Of a DNA stretch of 64,000 nt, positions 49,969-58,445 are shown one piece after another. Location of the stretch: positions 620,001 to 684,000 of the forward strand of contig BMUX01000003.1 in assembly GCA_014650415.1 (NCBI GenBank), given 5' to 3'. A program made the position numbers and the translations under genes. A model generated the notes under the pieces. That model worked only from the letters and a program-made list of their open reading frames with translations. It had not been told where the DNA came from and made no database searches. The DNA comes from Streptomyces spiroverticillatus (GTDB lineage Bacteria; Actinomycetota; Actinomycetes; Streptomycetales; Streptomycetaceae). Position 1 is the first letter of the stretch. Each line of letters begins with the position of its first letter.

Positions 49969-50525
49969 CCGACCACCACCACACCGATGAGCCGAAGAAG
50001 CCCTTCCTGTACGTCGTGGTCTGCGCGGCCGGGGTCGCCCCCGAAGCCCACCGGCTGATCACCGCCGCGCAGCAGAAGGGCTGGGAGGTCGGTGTGGTCG
50101 CCACGCCCCAGGGCCTCGGCTTCCTCGACACCGAAGCGATCGAGGCCCAGACCGGCTACCCGATCCGCTCCGCCTGGCGCACACCCGGCGACCCGCGGCC
50201 CCTGCCGCCCGCCGACGCCATCGCGGTCGCGCCGGCCACCTTCAACACCATCAACAAATGGGCCGCAGGAATCTCCGACACCCTCGCCGTCGGCATCCTC
50301 TGCGAGTCGTACGGCTTCGGCATCCCCACCGCCGTCCTCCCGTACCTGAACTCCGCCCAGGCCGCCCACCCCGCGTATCGGCAGAGCTTGGACCGGCTGC
50401 GAGAGATGGGCGTGTTGATCGGTTCGTACGAACCGCACAAGCCGAAGGCGGGCGGGGGTGCGGAGATCTACCGGTGGGAGGAAGCGCTGGAGCTGCTCAC
50501 GCCCGGGATAGCCACGGAGGCCTAA
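49965..50525 (+). CDS. Flavoprotein of the phosphopantothenoylcysteine decarboxylase fold
   Basis: A 186-residue FMN-binding protein: PFLYVVVCAAGVAPEAHRLI at the start, PADAIAVAPATFNTINKWAA with GISDTLAVGILCE as the HFCD-family signature (PxTxNTxxK), and AVLPYLNSAQAAHPAYRQSL later. HFCD enzymes oxidatively decarboxylate C-terminal or activated cysteines in peptides and pantothenate metabolism. The length and lack of a synthetase domain point away from housekeeping CoaBC. Coupled to the HTH regulator; together they flank the island's biosynthetic operon. Confidence 0.87.
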   Translation: MTDHHHTDEPKKPFLYVVVCAAGVAPEAHRLITAAQQKGWEVGVVATPQGLGFLDTEAIEAQTGYPIRSAWRTPGDPRPLPPADAIAVAPATFNTINKWAAGISDTLAVGILCESYGFGIPTAVLPYLNSAQAAHPAYRQSLDRLREMGVLIGSYEPHKPKAGGGAEIYRWEEALELLTPGIATEA

Positions 50526-50586
50526 CTTCGGACTGCACGCATGTGGGCGTGCCTGCTTTAGAGCTGAGGAGCGACACTCTGAGAGG

Positions 50587-50631
50587 CCAGTCCGCCTGCG
50601 CGCAGCTTGTAGAAGCGCTCAGGCAGACTGG
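50587..50631. terminator. Long imperfect hairpin between convergent genes
   Basis: CCAGTCCGCCTG (50587-50598) pairs with CAGGCAGACTGG (50620-50631) with one mismatch, and the 21-nt loop can extend it. It lies between the flavoprotein stop and the stop of the 695-residue protein, so it probably ends both transcripts. Confidence 0.6.
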
Positions 50632-50651
50632 GTTCCTTGCGGTAGCGGCGT

Positions 50652-52739
50652 CTAATCGCGAAAAGATTCCTCTTCGGGCGGCCGGGTGCCTTCCGCCGCC
50701 TGTTTCAAGCTCTCAATGATGTTCCCTGCCTGGACGTTGAGGCGCTCGGATTCGTTTGCCTCCCATGCCGGGCTCATGTCAGCAGCGGCAGCATGGCTGC
50801 GTGCGTCATCGACGCGCATTACCAAATCCCTGGCGAGCGACTCGATCTGTTCCAACAGGCTGCGGACGCCCGCCTTCTTTCTGTCGGCGAGTTCGCGGTC
50901 GCTCGGTGGGGGCAGCGCACGGAACAGCGGCTGCTGGCCCCTCCTGCCTGACGTTGGTGCTGGCGTGGGCGCGACGTATGGGGGTTTGGGGAGTCGCGAG
51001 CCCGTGTTTTTGGGGAACGCGCTGTCGAACCATGCCTGGTCTGCAAGCTTGCCCGTGGGGTCGGGGATCCCGAAGGTATTTACGCGCCGCGGAGCACGGC
51101 TTTCCTCCATCGCTATGGCCATCTCACGCAGCAACCCCACTGCCTGCGCTCGCTGAGCGTTCATAGCCTTAAGCACGTCCGGGATGCCTCGCCGGGCTCG
51201 GATGCTGGGCTCGGGATCGCTATCAGCACTGCGGTTGGACTGGGCGCCCATAGAGCCGCGATCGGGGTCGGCGAGTTTGTATGCAGCCAGCCACTGTGGT
51301 GCCCGGTAGCGGATCAGCTCGGCGAATGCGTCATCGTCCCTATCCGCGACAGCCAGCAGATTCACGACGCTCGTATCGCTGGGGGTGACGCCAGCGCGAG
51401 CGTTGATGACCTGGACCGTGTTGTCGTCCACGCGAGGGTTCCACGCTACTGGCCAGCTCGCCGAGCACAGCGCGGAGTATGCGCGTAGTCGCTCGGCCGT
51501 GTGCCGCGCGTCCAGTACCTCGGGCTCAGCCATGGCTCTGCGGATTACGCGGCGGCGACGGTCGCCCGTGACCGGAAAGAACTGAGAGAGCAACAGCATG
51601 CAGCGCAGGTCCCGCTGCTCGCAGACCCCTGCGCCAGGTCGGCACTCACGTAGATCCGTGACTGGCAGGTCTCCGGCGAGTACCCCGAACATGGTGTCGT
51701 CGATGAGCCTGGCAGTCCGGTACTTCTCCAGGACGCGGCGGCCGATCGCGCGGTCTTGATCGTTCGCCGAGAACTCCAGGTTTGCATGGATGTGGTCGCG
51801 CCGGTTCCCGGCCTGGACCGTCTGGTAAAGCAACTCAGGCTTGACGCATCCAACGACGAGTCTGGCCTCGACAACGGCCACCTGAAGCGCAAGGCGCGCC
51901 GAGTGATCGTCTGAATCGGCATGCCCCAGCTCAGCGTTGCGCTCATTCGTCCAATGTTGAAGGGTTGCCGTCGTGTCTGGCGACACGAGCAGTGCCGCTT
52001 GGTTGGTGTTCAGGATCTGGTGACGGCACTTCGTCCGGTTGTTGCCCTTTACGGTGGGCCAGGCCCAATATTCGCCCTCAGGGGTGCAGTACACCTGTGC
52101 CACCATCAGGCAGGACTTCTCCTGCCCGTTCAGGATGAGGTCAGAAGCGAGATCGTAGCCGCGGTGCCCGCTGCCCTCGGCGAGTAGCTCCGAAGCGCGG
52201 CCAATCACCTGGGTGACGTGGTCGACGTTCTTCATCGTGACGCTCAGCGCGGCAGTACGTTCGCCGTCGGGACCGCGCCATACCTCAACCTTGGGAAGAC
52301 TCCACTCGGCAGTGGCGGAGACAGGGTCGGCAGGGGAAGCCCACCGGGTCCCATTGCGTTCGTTGCGCTCCCAGGTACTGCCGAAGCAGCCGAAGAGCTG
52401 TATCGATAATTCTTTGACCTCTTCGCCCCCTACGCGCACGGTCCGCAGGCGGGCGGGGTTGATCCGATCGCGGCCGTGCTCGGTGACGAGAAGGTTTTCG
52501 ACCGGCTCGGCGGTGTAGGCGAATGCGGCAGCCAGCGCTTCGCGGGGAGCGTTGATGCCGTCGGTAGCCAGTGCGGCCTTGATCAAGCGTTCGACAGTGT
52601 CGGACGTGTACGGGTCCGGGTACTTGGATATCGGCTCGACGGTCACGATAGGTGAGGCTCCTGGTGCGAAGAGTGGTAGATGGCGGGATGCTAATGCCTC
52701 AGCGGAGCTAAGTGTGACTGTTGTTTGAATCTGGCCCAT
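50652..52739 (-). CDS. Large island protein with ParB/DndB-like GNNRT motif, unknown function
   Basis: A 695-residue protein without a named match. The region around residue 210-240 has LILNGQEKSCLMVAQVYCTP and TVKGNNRTKCRHQIL, which resembles the DGxxR core of ParB/Srx- and DGQHR-type domains. Later parts are helical (DRAIGRRVLEKYRTARLIDD, MLLLSQFFPVTGDRRRR) and the C-terminal 150 residues are low-complexity and then coiled-coil. I chose the ATG at 52739. It lies alone between the flavoprotein and relaxase genes. DndB and related proteins regulate DNA modification; a defence or element-maintenance role is possible but unproven. Confidence 0.6.
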   Translation of the reverse strand: MGQIQTTVTLSSAEALASRHLPLFAPGASPIVTVEPISKYPDPYTSDTVERLIKAALATDGINAPREALAAAFAYTAEPVENLLVTEHGRDRINPARLRTVRVGGEEVKELSIQLFGCFGSTWERNERNGTRWASPADPVSATAEWSLPKVEVWRGPDGERTAALSVTMKNVDHVTQVIGRASELLAEGSGHRGYDLASDLILNGQEKSCLMVAQVYCTPEGEYWAWPTVKGNNRTKCRHQILNTNQAALLVSPDTTATLQHWTNERNAELGHADSDDHSARLALQVAVVEARLVVGCVKPELLYQTVQAGNRRDHIHANLEFSANDQDRAIGRRVLEKYRTARLIDDTMFGVLAGDLPVTDLRECRPGAGVCEQRDLRCMLLLSQFFPVTGDRRRRVIRRAMAEPEVLDARHTAERLRAYSALCSASWPVAWNPRVDDNTVQVINARAGVTPSDTSVVNLLAVADRDDDAFAELIRYRAPQWLAAYKLADPDRGSMGAQSNRSADSDPEPSIRARRGIPDVLKAMNAQRAQAVGLLREMAIAMEESRAPRRVNTFGIPDPTGKLADQAWFDSAFPKNTGSRLPKPPYVAPTPAPTSGRRGQQPLFRALPPPSDRELADRKKAGVRSLLEQIESLARDLVMRVDDARSHAAAADMSPAWEANESERLNVQAGNIIESLKQAAEGTRPPEEESFRD

Positions 52740-52885
52740 GGTCCGCTCTCGGCGGGGTGCCGTGGCGTTCAAGATTGGTAAGCGATGCCCACCAGGCCGT
52801 CCCGCCGTGCGCTCAGTTGAGGGTCTGGAGAATCTCCGGTTTGGCGAACTGGGGATCGTCGGGTATATCCAGCCGCTTTCTGCGG

Positions 52886-54559
52886 TCAGCGCCGACGGTG
52901 TGAGTCGTTCGCTGCCCTGGGCGTCGACCGTGAGGCAGGGGCCATATGCGGGGTGCGCCGGGCCTTGGGGGCGGGCGGGGTGGTGGGCAGGTGTGCGCTG
53001 GTTCGCAGTCGCCAGAAGAGGACTTCGCTGATCGAGGTGGCGGTGTCGAGTTCCCGCCGCCGTGTGGCTTCGGCGAGGAGGGTGGTCGGCTCGTGGCCCG
53101 CCCTCTGGGCTTCGGCGAGGGTGGCGGCCAGGGCGGGCCAGCCGGGCTCGGTGAGGATCTGCTCGGCGAGGTCCGGTAGGGCTCGGCGCACGAGGGTGGC
53201 CTGCCGCTGCTGTACCGCGACGGTCAGTCGGAGACCGCGCTGGTGGATCACCGCCAGGGGCTGGACGGCAGCGGCTCGGTAGGCGGTGCGCAGGTGCTCG
53301 GCTGCCTGGCGGGCGGCTTCGGCTTGCTGGCTGTGGTGGCGGGTGCGGTGCCAGTGCTGGGCGGCGATGACGGCCAGGAGGAGGACGTCGAGGAGGATCG
53401 CGAAGAGGGCTCCCTCCTTGGGGGCGGGTTCGCGCAGGATTGCTTTGATCGCCCGGCGGGTGGCCTTGGCCTGTTGGTGCTGGGCGCGGATGCATGAGCG
53501 GCTTGCCCGCTCGAAGGCCGTTGCCGCCTGGGCCAGTTGGTGCCTGTAGGCGGCGGGGGCGATGAGGGGCAGCGCGTCGAGGGCTTCGGCGAGCACGGTG
53601 ATGTGGGCTTGCCCGACAGCGTCGTCGGTCTCGTCGAGAACGTCAGGGAGCTGACCGGCCGCGTCGGTGACCTGCTGCCAGGCTGAACGTCGACGGTCGG
53701 AAGGGCGGCTCGTAGGGGCGGCCCCAGTGGCCATAAGGCGTTCGCTGATCTTGGGGTAGGACAGGTCGGGGGCGAGGGTGGAGCCGGAGAACCAGACCGG
53801 TTCCCCGGCGGCATTGGTGTCGTCGGCGAAGGCGACCTTGTATCCGCGGATGTCGCCGGAAGGGAAGCGCTGGATGTCCACCAGCACACCCGCTCCTTCG
53901 AGGACGGCGAAGAACTCCTCGGCGCTGGTGGCGGCCGTCACCGCCGTGCGGACGGTGGTCCGCAGGCGTTCGCGTGCGGTCTTCGTGTGTCCGGTGCGGT
54001 GGGCCTTCTCCTTCTCGGCACGGGTGGGTCGCTTGGCGGCGGTCCGGTCGCCGCGTGGCACCTGGCGCAGGCCGTATTCCTTCTCGATGGCGGCAAGTTC
54101 GTCAGCGGCGTGCAGGTAGTCGTCCCAGTTCCGGGGTGGCCGGAGGTCGCCTCGGACTTTGGTGGCGACGATGTGGATGTGGTCGTCGGCGTGGCGTACG
54201 GCGACCCAGCGGCAGGCGTCAGGGTCGCCCGCTGGCGCGATGCCGGTGGAGTTCAGGACCCGGCGGGCGATGGTGGCCCACTGGTCGTCCGTGAGGTGCG
54301 GGTCTTCGGGGGCGGCCCGGATCGAGCAGTGCCACACGTGGCCCTTCGGGGCCTTGTTGCCAGCCTGCTTCACGCGCAGGTCGAGGGCGGCGGTGAGCTG
54401 GGCCAGGGTGGCGTCGGGGTCGCGCCCGGGGTCGGGGGCGAAGCCGTCCCAGGACGCGGCGAGGTGGGGGTCGGTGTGCTCGTTGGCGCGGCCGGGCCCG
54501 TACAGGTAGTTCAGGACGCCCCTCGTTTTGTGGCCGGGCTTGCCGATCTTGGCTATCAA
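52886..54559 (-). CDS. Relaxase/mobilization nuclease (MobA/VirD2-type)
   Basis: A 557-residue relaxase. The N-terminus GVLNYLYGPGRANEHTDPHL carries the Tyr region; the metal-binding motif is VRHADDHIHIVATKV; GHVWHCSIRAAPEDPHLTDD precedes it. The C-terminal half is helical with a likely membrane segment (LFAILLDVLLLAVIAAQHWH). It uses a TTG start immediately after the MobC stop (TGATTG). It should nick oriT of the element for mobilisation in single-stranded form, unlike TraB-dependent AICEs. Confidence 0.9.
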   Translation of the reverse strand: MIAKIGKPGHKTRGVLNYLYGPGRANEHTDPHLAASWDGFAPDPGRDPDATLAQLTAALDLRVKQAGNKAPKGHVWHCSIRAAPEDPHLTDDQWATIARRVLNSTGIAPAGDPDACRWVAVRHADDHIHIVATKVRGDLRPPRNWDDYLHAADELAAIEKEYGLRQVPRGDRTAAKRPTRAEKEKAHRTGHTKTARERLRTTVRTAVTAATSAEEFFAVLEGAGVLVDIQRFPSGDIRGYKVAFADDTNAAGEPVWFSGSTLAPDLSYPKISERLMATGAAPTSRPSDRRRSAWQQVTDAAGQLPDVLDETDDAVGQAHITVLAEALDALPLIAPAAYRHQLAQAATAFERASRSCIRAQHQQAKATRRAIKAILREPAPKEGALFAILLDVLLLAVIAAQHWHRTRHHSQQAEAARQAAEHLRTAYRAAAVQPLAVIHQRGLRLTVAVQQRQATLVRRALPDLAEQILTEPGWPALAATLAEAQRAGHEPTTLLAEATRRRELDTATSISEVLFWRLRTSAHLPTTPPAPKARRTPHMAPASRSTPRAANDSHRRR

Positions 54560-55183
54560 TCAGGCCGCCCGGTGCTGTGTGGCGGCCACATCGGCGGCGG
54601 TGTCGATCGCGGTGGCTGCCTGTTTCACCAGGGCCACGACCCGCCCTGCTTCGGCGAGTACGGCGGCCTCCACAGGGTGTGGGTCGCCACCGTTGTTGAG
54701 GCGGTGGGCGATCTGGTTCACGTTCGTACCGATGCGCGCCACCTGCATCCGCAGGGAGGCGAGTTCATCGATCAGGTCGTCGGTGGCTGTGCGCTGGCCG
54801 GGCAGGGTGAGGTCACCGTCCAGGTGAGCCAGGACGATCGCACCGACGAGGTGGGCGCCGGCCAGGCCGAGCCGACGGGCCTCGGCGCGGATGGCGGTCT
54901 TCTCGTCGGAGCTGTAGCGGACGTCGACACGCTCTTTGCGTTGTACGTCTTGGCGGGCGCGGCGGCGGGCGACGCGGTACAGGGCGGCTTCGTCGGCAGC
55001 ACGTACGACCCCGCCTTCTGTCCCTGGTGCGCCCTCGCTCCAGGGAACCTCCGCCACCCCCGGGGCGGAGGCTGCGTTGGACCGGCCCTTGGACGGTCCA
55101 ACGTCATACCTTGCTCCGTCTGGGGCCAGGACGGCGGTCATCTCCGGCTGGGCGGTGGTGAGTTCGAGGTGGGGTTCGTGCAC
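54560..55183 (-). CDS. MobC relaxosome accessory protein
   Basis: A 207-residue protein. The first 75 residues are disordered; the C-terminal part has KERVDVRYSSDEKTAIRAEA and LRMQVARIGTNVNQIAHRLN with NNGG, the core of the MobC/MbeC family that opens DNA at the nick site. The stop directly precedes the relaxase TTG start. Together with the relaxase it forms the mobilisation module. Confidence 0.85.
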   Translation of the reverse strand: MHEPHLELTTAQPEMTAVLAPDGARYDVGPSKGRSNAASAPGVAEVPWSEGAPGTEGGVVRAADEAALYRVARRRARQDVQRKERVDVRYSSDEKTAIRAEARRLGLAGAHLVGAIVLAHLDGDLTLPGQRTATDDLIDELASLRMQVARIGTNVNQIAHRLNNGGDPHPVEAAVLAEAGRVVALVKQAATAIDTAADVAATQHRAA

Positions 55184-55230
55184 GGTTTCTCCAGGATCGG
55201 TGGGGGCGAGACGGAGCGCCCGCCCCAGGG

Positions 55231-55260
55231 CCCGCCCTCGTGTCGAGTGGTGAGGGCGGG
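55231..55260. terminator. Hairpin between DUF2637 and MobC genes
   Basis: CCCGCCCTC pairs with GAGGGCGGG across a 12-nt loop. It may attenuate transcription from the DUF2637 gene into mobC or be part of the mob promoter region. Confidence 0.45.
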
Positions 55261-55279
55261 TCGCAGCAGAGGGGAAGGG

Positions 55280-56407
55280 TCAGGCGGCGTTGCCGAGGGG
55301 CGCGGTTTCGTCGTGTCCTTCGACTGGCCCGCCCTTAAAGCCATCCTTCGTGGTGGGCTTGGCCCGACCGTTCCGCTCGGCTCGCAGCTCGCCGCGCACG
55401 GTGCGGGCTCGGACCAGGCCGATGCGTAGTTCTTTGCGCAGACGCTCGGCGGTCAGTTGGTCCTCGCTCCAGTCGGCGGTCAGGAGCCTTGCCTCGTCGA
55501 GAACTTCGGCATCTGTGCGGGTCCGGTCGGCAGTCGACTTGGCGGCAGCGGGGACTTGACCGGTTGCCCGACGCGGGGCGGCTCCAGTCGACTTCGCCAC
55601 GGCGGCCGACTTGAGCGATCGGACAGTGGGGGCCGGTTCGGTCCCCACGGTCGGCCCCGCCATGGGCGCCTCGGCGCCCTCCACAGAGGTCGACTCGGTC
55701 GGGTCCGCCGGAGTGGGTTCGGGCTGGTCAGGCATCGACTCTGGGGCCTGCTCGTTGGCCGACCGGTCAGCTTGCTGGCCAACCGACTGGGCGGAGGCAC
55801 CTTCGGGGGAGTCGGCCGACTTGGGGGCGTGGTGCAGCACCTTCGCCACGAGGTCCGACCCGAAGTAGATCGACCCGACCGGGAGCGAGGTTGCCAGCAG
55901 GACAAGGGCCCAGTTCGCCGGGTCCCAGTCGGCCAGTCGGCCCCACCGGATTGACTCCGTGTGGAGGGCCGGTACGAGGCCGTGCACGTAGTTCAGCAGG
56001 AGGCTGGCGATCGTGTAGGTCGCCAGGACCCGCAGCGCGAACTTCCGGTCGGTGCCGGTCAGTACGAGCGTGGCGATCAGTGCGAGGGTCATCAGCCCGT
56101 CGACCACGATCGGGTAGAGCAGGGCGGCGGTGGAGTCAGCGCCGATGGCTCGGGCCACGTCGGACAGCGCGTTCCAGGAGACCCGGAAGGCCATGAGGAC
56201 GACGGCCACCAAGCCCAGGACGAGGGTGATGCGTCCCTTGCGATTCAGCTGGCCGTTCCCAGCAGGTGCAGGGACTCGGCGAGCATCGCTACTTCGTTCG
56301 AGGGCCTCGTCTTCAGCGGTCGAGGCGAGCGGTGCGATGCCAGTACGGATGCCGCGTATGGCTGACGGGGCACTTGGGGCAGGGGAGTGCAAGGGTGCGG
56401 CCTCCAA
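55280..56407 (-). CDS. DUF2637 membrane protein, SpdB-like
   Basis: A 375-residue protein with four hydrophobic segments between residues about 58 and 180: RITLVLGLVAVVLMAFRVSW, ALLYPIVVDGLMTLALIATL, VLATYTIASLLLNYVHGLV and WALVLLATSLPVGSIYFG, then a long Pro/Ser/Glu-rich linker and a C-terminal helical segment SEDQLTAERLRKELRIGLVR. This is the DUF2637 family found in Streptomyces plasmids and integrative elements near spread (spd) genes; it may bind DNA or other transfer proteins through its tail. TTG start at 56407 with no strong ribosome site; an internal start is possible. Confidence 0.8.
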   Translation of the reverse strand: MEAAPLHSPAPSAPSAIRGIRTGIAPLASTAEDEALERSSDARRVPAPAGNGQLNRKGRITLVLGLVAVVLMAFRVSWNALSDVARAIGADSTAALLYPIVVDGLMTLALIATLVLTGTDRKFALRVLATYTIASLLLNYVHGLVPALHTESIRWGRLADWDPANWALVLLATSLPVGSIYFGSDLVAKVLHHAPKSADSPEGASAQSVGQQADRSANEQAPESMPDQPEPTPADPTESTSVEGAEAPMAGPTVGTEPAPTVRSLKSAAVAKSTGAAPRRATGQVPAAAKSTADRTRTDAEVLDEARLLTADWSEDQLTAERLRKELRIGLVRARTVRGELRAERNGRAKPTTKDGFKGGPVEGHDETAPLGNAA

Positions 56408-56655
56408 GGCAGGGGGGAGAGGGTCTTGTGCGGTGAGAGTGCACGGCGTTCACGGAGGGGGGCGTACACGCAGGCCCCCTTCTAAAGGGGGGCCTGCTCG
56501 TGATCGCCTGGGCGCGTGTGCGGCGTGGACGCAGGCGTGATCGCTCTACCTGCGGTTTCGCGATGAGCGTGTGCGGTGGGAGCGCTTCGTGGCGGTGTGC
56601 GGGCACAGAGCCCGCGTGTACGGTCGCGTGATCGTCCCGTGAGGTCCGGCGGAGC
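56408..56655. other. 248-bp gap with repeats, candidate oriT or replication region
   Basis: A terminator-like hairpin at 56470-56497 (GCAGGCCCCC with its near-complement) is followed by three direct copies of CGTGATCG at 56499, 56536 and 56627. Clustered short repeats between the helicase and mobilisation genes are compatible with oriT or iteron-like control; no proof. Confidence 0.35.
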
Positions 56656-58176
56656 TCAGCCGATGGCGCTGAGATGACGGGCGGTCGCGTAGTAGCGCGC
56701 CTGCTGCCCGCCTCCCGCACCACCCGCGATTCCGTCTGCCTTGGTTGCCAGGCCGCCCTCGACGAGGCGGGCCAGGTGCCGGCGGGCCTTCTCCACGTCG
56801 GCGCGTTCGGGGTCGCCTCCGCCGATGAGGACGATGGCCAGGTCGCGGGCGGTCAGCCCGTTCGGGGCGTTACGGATGAGGACGGCGGGGTCCCTGGCCG
56901 GGTCGACCGTGGTGGTGCCGTGCTTGTGGTCGTGCGTGACGTCCAGCGGACCGACCTCGCCGGTGGGCGTCTTCAGGTGGTGCAGGGTGACGGCCGGGTC
57001 GCCGGCCCGGCCGCTGATGAACAGAACGCTGCCCGCGCCTGCGGTGATCCAGGTGGAGCCGTAGACCTGGTCCAGGCTGGGGCGCTGGCCGCGCGGCGCG
57101 TCGGCAGCGGTCTTGCGCTGGTGGTGCAGCTCAAGGACCTCCACACCGCTCCGCAGAGCGCGATTACGGGCGTTGTTGAAGGAGACGGCGAGGCTGTCGT
57201 CGACCATCGTGCTGACCGCGTCCTTGAGGCTGTCGATCACGATCGTGTCGGCCTGGTGAGCGGCGGCCAGGTCGGCGAGGAGATCGGGTTCCTTGTCGAG
57301 GGTGGCGGGCAGCGGGCCCTGCCAGACGATGAGCTGGTCGCGCAGGATCGCCTCGTCGGTGGCGAAGACGCGGCGGGCCATCGCTTTGGCGATCTGCTTG
57401 GGGCGGTCCATGGCCAGGTACAGCACCCTCCTGCTCGGTGCGACCGGCATCTCAAGGACGGTCTCTTGGAGGCCGAGGCGGGCGAAGATCACCTGGTGGG
57501 CCAGGGTGGTCTTGCCGACGCCCGGTGCGCCGACGATCATCAGGCTCTCGCCGGGGGCCCAGAGGGTCTTCTCGCGGGTTCCCCACAGGGGTTCGGCGTC
57601 CGCGCCCGACTCTTTGACGAAGCGCCACCCGTCCACGGCGAAGCGGGACAGACGGCCCTGGCCCGAGGCGAGTGCACGTTCGCGCTCGGCACGTACCTCG
57701 GTCTCGACCTCGCTGCGAATGGCCTCGGGATCGGCACCCGGCTCCTGGGCCCGCTGGAGGGTGTGGACGGCAGATGCGATCAAGCGCCGCAGGTCGGCCT
57801 TCTTGCGGATGATCTCCGCGTGGTGTTCCGCGCTGCCGGTGCCGTAGAGCACGTCGGCGAGTTGGAAAACGTAGGTGCGGCCACCTACACGCTCAAGGTC
57901 GCCCTGCGCTTGGAGCACCTCGGTGAGGGCGATCGGGTCCGTCGGCTTGTCCTCGCGGTGCTGGTCGAGCAGCGCTCGCCAGACGGTTTCGTGCGCGGGC
58001 CGGTAGAAGGCTTCGTCCCCGAGGATCGGGCGGACCGCGTCGATGACGTCGGCCTTGTGCATGCAGGCGCCGAGCACGGCGCGTTCGGCCTCCACGTTGA
58101 AAGGAGGCTCTGCTGCCCCGGTGGGGTCTTCGTCGTGGAATGGCATACGGGCAGGCGGGGTCGTACGCTGGGACAT
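56656..58176 (-). CDS. DnaB-like helicase/RecA-fold ATPase of the element
   Basis: A 506-residue protein. The N-terminal DnaB domain has PFNVEAERAVLGACMHKADV; after a linker, the P-loop is MIVGAPGVGKTTLAHQ, Walker B-like DTIVIDSLKDAVS, and HHQRKTAADAPRGQ resembles the H-x-R/Q motif of RecA-like helicases. It is likely the replication initiator or helicase of the integrated element. The ATG at 58176 has GAGGAGTTCT upstream. Its 80-bp leader is a duplicate of the leader of the excisionase gene (see repeats), so both may be controlled by the XRE protein between them. Confidence 0.87.
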   Translation of the reverse strand: MSQRTTPPARMPFHDEDPTGAAEPPFNVEAERAVLGACMHKADVIDAVRPILGDEAFYRPAHETVWRALLDQHREDKPTDPIALTEVLQAQGDLERVGGRTYVFQLADVLYGTGSAEHHAEIIRKKADLRRLIASAVHTLQRAQEPGADPEAIRSEVETEVRAERERALASGQGRLSRFAVDGWRFVKESGADAEPLWGTREKTLWAPGESLMIVGAPGVGKTTLAHQVIFARLGLQETVLEMPVAPSRRVLYLAMDRPKQIAKAMARRVFATDEAILRDQLIVWQGPLPATLDKEPDLLADLAAAHQADTIVIDSLKDAVSTMVDDSLAVSFNNARNRALRSGVEVLELHHQRKTAADAPRGQRPSLDQVYGSTWITAGAGSVLFISGRAGDPAVTLHHLKTPTGEVGPLDVTHDHKHGTTTVDPARDPAVLIRNAPNGLTARDLAIVLIGGGDPERADVEKARRHLARLVEGGLATKADGIAGGAGGGQQARYYATARHLSAIG

Positions 58177-58256
58177 AGAACTCCTCACCCGGCAGGCCAT
58201 ATGGGGCGGCAACCCCGGCCGGGCCGGTCGAATCGTTAGGTATGGCGGTTGTGGGG
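58177..58256 (-). repeat. Duplicated leader, copy 1 (helicase side)
   Basis: Read toward the helicase gene, this stretch begins CCCCACAACCGCCATACC, has CGATTCGACCGG and GGGTTGCCGCCC in the middle, and ends GAGGAG before the start codon. The same blocks in the same order precede the excisionase gene (59072-59150) in opposite orientation. A shared upstream hairpin GGCGCTGCGAACGCC also occurs before both. Confidence 0.75.
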
Positions 58257-58398
58257 TTTCTGCTTTGCCCCCGGCGTTCGCAGCGCCGGGGGCTTCTTCA
58301 TGTCCACCCCCGTCCGGGAGCAGTACAAGCCTACCAGCAATAATTCAAATGGGAATGCCTTGCGATGCAGATAGGATTAGTGTTAGCTGTTTCTCATC

Positions 58399-58422
58399 GG
58401 CCACGGCTGTGCAGCCGTGGCC
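58399..58422. promoter_or_regulatory. 24-bp palindrome in the XRE leader
   Basis: GGCCACGGCTG and CAGCCGTGGCC with a 2-nt loop lie 24 bp before the XRE start codon and just before its strong GAGGAGG ribosome site. AT-rich sequence upstream (58325-58385) probably holds the promoter. The palindrome may be the repressor's own operator or an RNA hairpin. Confidence 0.6.
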
Positions 58423-58445
58423 CAGAGTGAGAGGAGGTGGGAACG

